DNA from: Actinobacteria bacterium HGW-Actinobacteria-2
GTDB lineage: Bacteria; Actinomycetota; Actinomycetes; Propionibacteriales; Propionibacteriaceae
DNA: 64,000 bases
Direction: 5' to 3'
NCBI GenBank assembly: GCA_002841335.1
Contig: PHEY01000009.1
Location: 152,755 to 216,754 of the forward strand
Shown: piece by piece, positions 60,801-64,000 of the stretch
Numbering within the stretch: position 1 is the first letter of the stretch
Layout: every line of letters begins with the position of its first letter
Made by a program: the position numbers and the translations under genes
The notes under the pieces: model-generated
Databases searched by the model: none
What the model was told of the DNA's origin: nothing
Seen by the model: the letters and a program-made list of their open reading frames with translations, nothing else

Positions 60801-62376
60801 TCACCTGGGTGGAGCCCTGCTTCTCGAGGTTGACCACGTTCTGGCTGGCTTCGAGCTTCACCAGGGCGCCGAGAACCTGGACCTTCGCCTTACCGGAGGC
60901 CACGCCCTTGCGTGCGGTGATCGTCGCGCTACCTTCGTTGCGGCCCTCAACCAGGCCGGAGCTGATGGTCGCGACGGTTGCGTCGCTGGACGTCCACGCC
61001 GCCGGAGTACCGGCGACAGCCGAGCCTGCCTCGTCGTAGCCGGCAGCCGTGAGACTGCGATGGGTGCCGGGGAAGACGCGCAGCGCGTTGGCGTCGGTGG
61101 CGCTCGGCTTGACCGCGAAGCTCAGCAGATCGCCGGAGTTCGGACGAGCCAGGACGAAGCCCATGCCGTCACCGTCGGAGCGCTCGTAGCCGTCGGACGG
61201 CGAGTTCTCCACGGTGGTGGCGGTATCACCGGCCCGGCGGGTGTTCATCTGGGTGGAGCCACCGCCGTCGGCGTTGATCGCGTCCCAGGCACCGAGGTCC
61301 TTCATCAGCTCCTGCTCTTGGCTGAACGCCATGCCTTTGGCGTTGCCCTGCCGTCCGTCGACCACGACGAAGTAGGCCACCGAGCGGTCCTTGCCGAAGC
61401 CGATCATGGTGCGCGGGTTCAGGCCGGTGTAGTAATCCTCGTTCGGGACCGGGACGGCTGCGCCGTCGCGGATCAGGTCGTGCCAGGCGCCGCCGGCTTC
61501 GGCGACGTCCACCGAATCCTTGATGCCGTAGGAGACGCTGACCTGGTCGCCGACCTTGAGCGTGGCGAGGGCCGCGCCTCCGGGACGGTTGGTGAACGCG
61601 GCCAGGATCTGGGTGCCTTCGGGGATCTCACCCTCGTCGCCGGCCGTCGGCTGCGGGCCCTTGGTGATCACACCATTGGCGTCCAGCCACACCTCGACAC
61701 CGCCGGCGGCGTCCGAGCTGAAGAGCCGGTCGCGGGTGTAGCTGCCCCAATGGGAGTTGTAGAGAATGACACCGTCGCCGCGGACGTCGTTGACGTTGAT
61801 GCCGTCGACGCTGAGGGTGCTGTTGTCGGGCAGGGTGGCGGTGCCCTGGAGCACCAGGTCGACCAGCGTGCCGAGTCCGGAGGAATCGACGCCGATGGAG
61901 GCGTGGGCGTCGTCATTGCCGGACTTGAGGATCTTCCCGTCGCTGACGCCCCAGCCGGACGCGGCGTAGGAGTTGTTGATGTCGAAGCGATCAAGGTTCA
62001 CCCCGGCCACGGCCGCGTTGCGGTCGACCAGCTCGGTGACGGTGGTGCCCTTGCCGGCCACCGTTTCCGGGGAGAGGTACTTCAGCTTCACCGTGTTGTC
62101 GGAGAGCTGGGCCTTCAAGATGTTGATCTGTTGCCAGCCGGCGGCGTCCAGGCGCTCGTAAGAGACGTGGGTCAGGCCGGGCGCGACCTGCTGGGTCTCG
62201 AGGTCGTTGATGACGGCGTTGCCGCCGTCGTTGAGGTCCATTCCGGCGACGGTGATCGTCTGGGTGGTCTCTGCATGCGCAGGCACCACCACCAATCCGG
62301 CCGTCCCCAAGGTCAACGCCGCTCCTACCGACAGGCTGACGCCCGTCCGAAGCAGCCCGTTGGGCCGAGGTGTCAT
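57880..62376 (-). CDS. Large secreted phosphodiester-glycosidase/metallophosphoesterase/Ig-repeat protein
   Basis: 1,498 residues from ATG 62376 (GGAG 9 bp upstream; an ATG five codons earlier is too near its AGGA). Signal peptide to AHA-ETT (~36). At ~180-430 is a NAGPA-like phosphodiester-glycosidase domain (FVVVDGRQGNAKGMA; DAINADGGGSTQM). Next are bacterial Ig-like BIG_2 segments (~450-560; ATISSGLVEGRNEGSATITA) and a beta-sandwich with FSNIQGWTAAND (~600-760, carbohydrate-binding-like). The calcineurin-type phosphoesterase (~785-1028) has VLSDAQF, IDGDFVD, YLPGNHEVMG, FTHMPIDDP and VVNGHVGVFH. Four Ig-like repeats close the protein (~1120-1498), each with a YQW core (LTYQWLRDG; LSYQWFRSD). 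No LPXTG or transmembrane anchor is seen. Likely acts on extracellular glycans or phosphodiester-linked polymers. Confidence 0.88.
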   Translation of the reverse strand: MTPRPNGLLRTGVSLSVGAALTLGTAGLVVVPAHAETTQTITVAGMDLNDGGNAVINDLETQQVAPGLTHVSYERLDAAGWQQINILKAQLSDNTVKLKYLSPETVAGKGTTVTELVDRNAAVAGVNLDRFDINNSYAASGWGVSDGKILKSGNDDAHASIGVDSSGLGTLVDLVLQGTATLPDNSTLSVDGINVNDVRGDGVILYNSHWGSYTRDRLFSSDAAGGVEVWLDANGVITKGPQPTAGDEGEIPEGTQILAAFTNRPGGAALATLKVGDQVSVSYGIKDSVDVAEAGGAWHDLIRDGAAVPVPNEDYYTGLNPRTMIGFGKDRSVAYFVVVDGRQGNAKGMAFSQEQELMKDLGAWDAINADGGGSTQMNTRRAGDTATTVENSPSDGYERSDGDGMGFVLARPNSGDLLSFAVKPSATDANALRVFPGTHRSLTAAGYDEAGSAVAGTPAAWTSSDATVATISSGLVEGRNEGSATITARKGVASGKAKVQVLGALVKLEASQNVVNLEKQGSTQVIGFTGSDAEGFEAPIELNDLTVDNSNPGAFEVKPTADGQVAITATAATGTGVISFTHAGHTAQIAVAVPLEIKTIDDFSNIQGWTAANDRAPGCNIQTGEGHDGAASIKLNYDFTKSTATRGCYGVAPGAVQGTLSGIDIPGRPQKLSVWIKGDGKGALLRLQVMQANGVTNWIDGPGGSQSLHATWEGWERVDFSVPSTFVFPLKFQRIRALETVAAKQYTGSLEFSQIFAYLPPEGTQAPATETFEDPTLSATGSTDGAPLRVAVLSDAQFVAASPDSAAVAGARDALREIVAAKPDVLIIDGDFVDEASPADFALAKSILDTELAGVTFPWYYLPGNHEVMGGAMSNFESVFGATWRTFDLAHTKFIGLNSSSGKLQSYFDQVKMLRKQLDEAASDPSITGVLVFTHMPIDDPLPTKGSQLTDRVEATMIQDWLTEFRADSGKSIAVVNGHVGVFHTSSVDGVPSVINGNSGKSPASTVADGGFTGWTMLGVDPSQGKWESADGTWLKDEVKTRVDALHTAAVPASLTPGQRVDLDPVVTQDGERQVPVEWPVSHKWTGSPAVFVGSLAQAPDTAIAAIDPVTGILTALRQGTGTASLAVNDASTEVTVNVGDSNVQVEGTAMTGATLTARLGSWVDGLTVAYQWRVDGQPIAGATTSSYQVGGTLVGRNLDVAVTVSGDNREPVTLVGVPAALPVQPATQQAPTVEARGAAAVGSTLSATGTWAGGTVLTYQWLRDGVVIERAVSSQYNLVDADLAHRISVQVTAVRPGYADVTVTSAATAAVTTARSSEPTQPVPAVVTAGKVTVAGSVRVGSSVTAITSGWERDAALSYQWFRSDSAIAGANSATYRLVADDLGRSVTVRVIGAVAGKVSVARVSDAATVAAGQLSVKPVKVKGWVIVGRTIRARVGSYTAGSKVSYQWVSRGKVISTSSSLRVPASARKAKITLRVTVSQPGYTSAVRTATTPRVR

Positions 62377-62705
62377 GACTGAGTGCTCCATTCCTGGCTT
62401 CGCGCTGAAGCCCAAGCGACTCTTTCGGGCGCGGTTGAATCGAATCGAAACGAAGGCCGGACAACGGGGGAACCCTGGCGTTCGGGCGCGCGACTTTTGG
62501 TGGAAATCCCGGATACCAGCGGACGACTCCTCGACGCAGTGGGCGCTCGCGCGCCATCTGGCCTGATCAGACTTCGCCGGTGACCAGCGCGGCGGCATGT
62601 GGGTAAGTGAACGGATTTGCCCGTTCTGTGGATAACCCCCACCTCGGGCGTGAACGGTGCACTCGGTTTGTGCCAGTCTGGGGGCTACCACCCACAGGAG
62701 GCTTC
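62377..62705. promoter_or_regulatory. Divergent region upstream of the two secreted proteins
   Basis: 329 bp with no convincing gene. GAACGG-ATTTGC-CCGTTC (62609-62626) is a short palindrome. GTGAACGG occurs there and again near 62649. Either could be regulator sites; promoters could not be placed. Confidence 0.3.
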
Positions 62706-63281
62706 ATGGCAGCACTCCGCAGTACCTTCGCCGTCCTCATCGTCGGCCTCTCGCTACTCGCCGGCTGCACACCCGCCGACCCCGCAGGGCAACCCACTTA
62801 CTCCTGCACCCCCGACGACGGCAGCTCGCCCTACCCCTGCCACAAGGTTCAGTACGACGCGAAAGCCAAGGAAGCCGCGCTGTACGCCGAAGCCGAAGCT
62901 GTGTACCGCAAGTTCTTCGCCGAGGACGAGCGGATCAACCGTGTGGGCGGAGCCAACGAACCCACACCGGTCATCTTGGAAACCACCACAGGACGCTTCC
63001 AGACCGACGTGATGGCCGGCTACCGCAACCTTCTCGCCATCCACGGGACCGCCACCGGCGGAGAGTTCAAGATTGCATGGATCAAACGTCAGCCGAAGGA
63101 CTCTCTCGACGGATCGATCGTTGCGCTCCTCGCATGCACCGACGCAAGCAGCGTTCAGATGGGCGCACGAGGCAAGACACCCGTAGCCGGCCCCGTGATC
63201 CAGTACATCGGCTACTTCGTGCGGGACGGAGCCGCCTTGAAGCTCACCGCAGCCCGGTCGAAGGTGGTGAGTTCATGCTGA
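62706..63281 (+). CDS. Lipoprotein of unknown function
   Basis: 191 residues from ATG 62706, after CACAGGAGGCTTC. Lipobox LSLLAGCTPA. YSCTPDDGSSPYPCHKVQYD holds a likely disulfide, then a helix rich in Ala/Glu/Lys and a beta-rich NTF2-like tail (DVMAGYRNLLAIHGTATGGE, then IQYIGYFVRDGAALKLTAAR). Its last codons overlap the next gene's ATG by 7 bp, so the two are made together. Similar lipoprotein/secreted-protein pairs occur in actinobacterial genomes; function unknown. Confidence 0.78.
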   Translation: MAALRSTFAVLIVGLSLLAGCTPADPAGQPTYSCTPDDGSSPYPCHKVQYDAKAKEAALYAEAEAVYRKFFAEDERINRVGGANEPTPVILETTTGRFQTDVMAGYRNLLAIHGTATGGEFKIAWIKRQPKDSLDGSIVALLACTDASSVQMGARGKTPVAGPVIQYIGYFVRDGAALKLTAARSKVVSSC

Positions 63282-64000
63282 GGGTGGTCGCTGCCACAGC
63301 AGTTCTATTCCTGACTATCGCGTCGAGCGCGGGGCAAGCTCAAGCGGACTCAACCCCGACCACGGGTGCGGGATGCAAAGCCACGTTCTGCGATGGGTTC
63401 ACCCAAAGGAACACCCAGAACGACCCCACACCCGACAATGGCAGCGGCGATGATGGCCGCGGGCTCGGTTCATCCAAACCCGATACGCGCCCCTGGTGGG
63501 AGAAGCCGTTTCCCAAAGGCTGCATCCGCACCGTCACCGGCCCCTACTGCCCCAAAGACGAAACCACCACAGACCCGGCCCCCACCGGCACCCAACTGCG
63601 TGAAGTCGTCGCCAAGCTCAAGCTGCCCGACCCCACACCCCGCCTCGGCCCAGACCCCTCGGTCAACGAATGGAACATGCTCGCCGTCGGCTACCCCATC
63701 TGGCTATGGACAGACCAACCAACACACCTGGCAACCACCGCCCACCACGACGGCCTCACCTTCACCCTCGACGCCCAACAAACCTCCACCACCTTCGACA
63801 TGGGCGACGGCAACACCAAAACCTGCACCGCCACCACCCCCTACACCACCTACACCCCCAAACCCAGCCCCACCTGCGGCTACACCTACGAAACCCCCAG
63901 CCCGGTGGGCCACCCCTACACCCTCACCGCCACCACCACCTGGACCATCACCTGGCAAGCCACCGGCCACCACGGCACCCTCACCCACACCACCACCGGC
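63275..64000 (+). CDS. Secreted protein with PKD-like domain, N-terminal part (runs off window)
   Basis: At least 242 residues; no stop before the window end. ATG 63275 overlaps the lipoprotein stop. A signal peptide (LRVVAATAVLFLTIASSAGQAQA, about 24 residues, cut after AQA) precedes a Cys-containing linker (GCKATFCDGF; RPWWEKPFPKGCIRTVTGPYCP in parts PWWEKPFPKGC and GPYCP). WNMLAVGYPIWLWTD and FDMGDGNTKTC ... CGYTYETPSP resemble a PKD/surface domain. Proteins of this layout are often labelled ATP/GTP-binding without real evidence. From ~63600 nearly every codon ends in C, unlike the neighbours. Confidence 0.72.
   Translation, partial: MLRVVAATAVLFLTIASSAGQAQADSTPTTGAGCKATFCDGFTQRNTQNDPTPDNGSGDDGRGLGSSKPDTRPWWEKPFPKGCIRTVTGPYCPKDETTTDPAPTGTQLREVVAKLKLPDPTPRLGPDPSVNEWNMLAVGYPIWLWTDQPTHLATTAHHDGLTFTLDAQQTSTTFDMGDGNTKTCTATTPYTTYTPKPSPTCGYTYETPSPVGHPYTLTATTTWTITWQATGHHGTLTHTTTG

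Noticed and set aside
1..64000. Prophage, integrase or toxin-antitoxin loci
   Set aside because: I saw no integrase, phage structural, transposase or toxin-antitoxin signature in either strand.

Overview
The window is high-GC, gene-dense chromosomal DNA from an actinobacterium. Most likely it comes from the Propionibacteriales (a Propionibacteriaceae-like organism); this is inferred from gene content, not from a search. Supporting signs are the rplU-rpmA-obgE order downstream of a long Arg-rich RNase E, the paired radical-SAM genes (TIGR03960/TIGR03936 type), tandem clpP1-clpP2-clpX, a short actinobacterial-type ValS, frequent GTG/TTG starts and probable leaderless mRNAs. No transposase, prophage, CRISPR array or rRNA was seen. 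One tRNA (Gly, anticodon TCC) is present.

Layout. 1-1.3 kb: obgE (cut by the window edge), rpmA, rplU. 1.4-9.1 kb: LysE-type exporter, secreted metallophosphoesterase, a DNA-alkylation repair pair (Ada/AlkA fusion plus Ogt), alpha/beta hydrolase, NAD synthetase, lipoprotein. 9.1-18.9 kb: rne and the two radical-SAM-associated genes, which here are split by about 4 kb carrying an ECF sigma factor with a membrane partner, a SulP transporter and an NAD(P)-binding protein. 19-23.4 kb: AlkD-like protein, uridine-kinase-like protein, CPBP protease, ndk, folC. 23.5-33.2 kb: valS and a lipoprotein, then on the other strand ptsI, HPr, clpX, clpP2, clpP1 and tig. 33.4-36.9 kb: tRNA-Gly, a small membrane protein, and a single-chain fusion of both NfnAB-like (GltD-like plus FNR-like) subunits.

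36.9-47.6 kb is the main accessory system. It is a ten-gene minus-strand cluster (class III aminotransferase, D-2-hydroxyacid dehydrogenase, zinc alcohol dehydrogenase, two amino-acid ABC permeases, binding protein, ATPase, RidA, DadA-like FAD oxidase/dehydrogenase, Asp/Glu-racemase-like protein). It is transcribed away from a PucR-type regulator. It looks like uptake and breakdown of an amino acid or amine, possibly D-configured or omega-amino; the substrate cannot be read from the sequence. 47.5-57.5 kb holds transporters (EamA, AEC, VIT/CCC1, ArsB/SLC13-like), a second hydroxyacid dehydrogenase, a TetR/DUF6326 pair with a visible operator, a UspA-like protein, an orphan protein and a DEAD-box helicase. 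57.9-62.4 kb encodes a ~1,500-residue secreted protein joining a phosphodiester-glycosidase (NAGPA-like) domain, a metallophosphoesterase and four C-terminal Ig-like repeats. The window ends in a lipoprotein overlapping a secreted, PKD-like protein that runs off the edge with strikingly C-ended codons.

Non-coding structure is notable. There are long-arm inverted repeats (424-523, 18958-19027, 48459-48537), REP-like GGGACACCGGGGACG elements without a transposase (16839-16970), a dispersed GCTGGTTGAGC...GTCGAAACC element including four tandem 37-bp copies (26635-26785), a 14-bp-stem hairpin just after the ABC binding-protein gene, and a 16-codon leader ORF coupled to the ArsB-like transporter.
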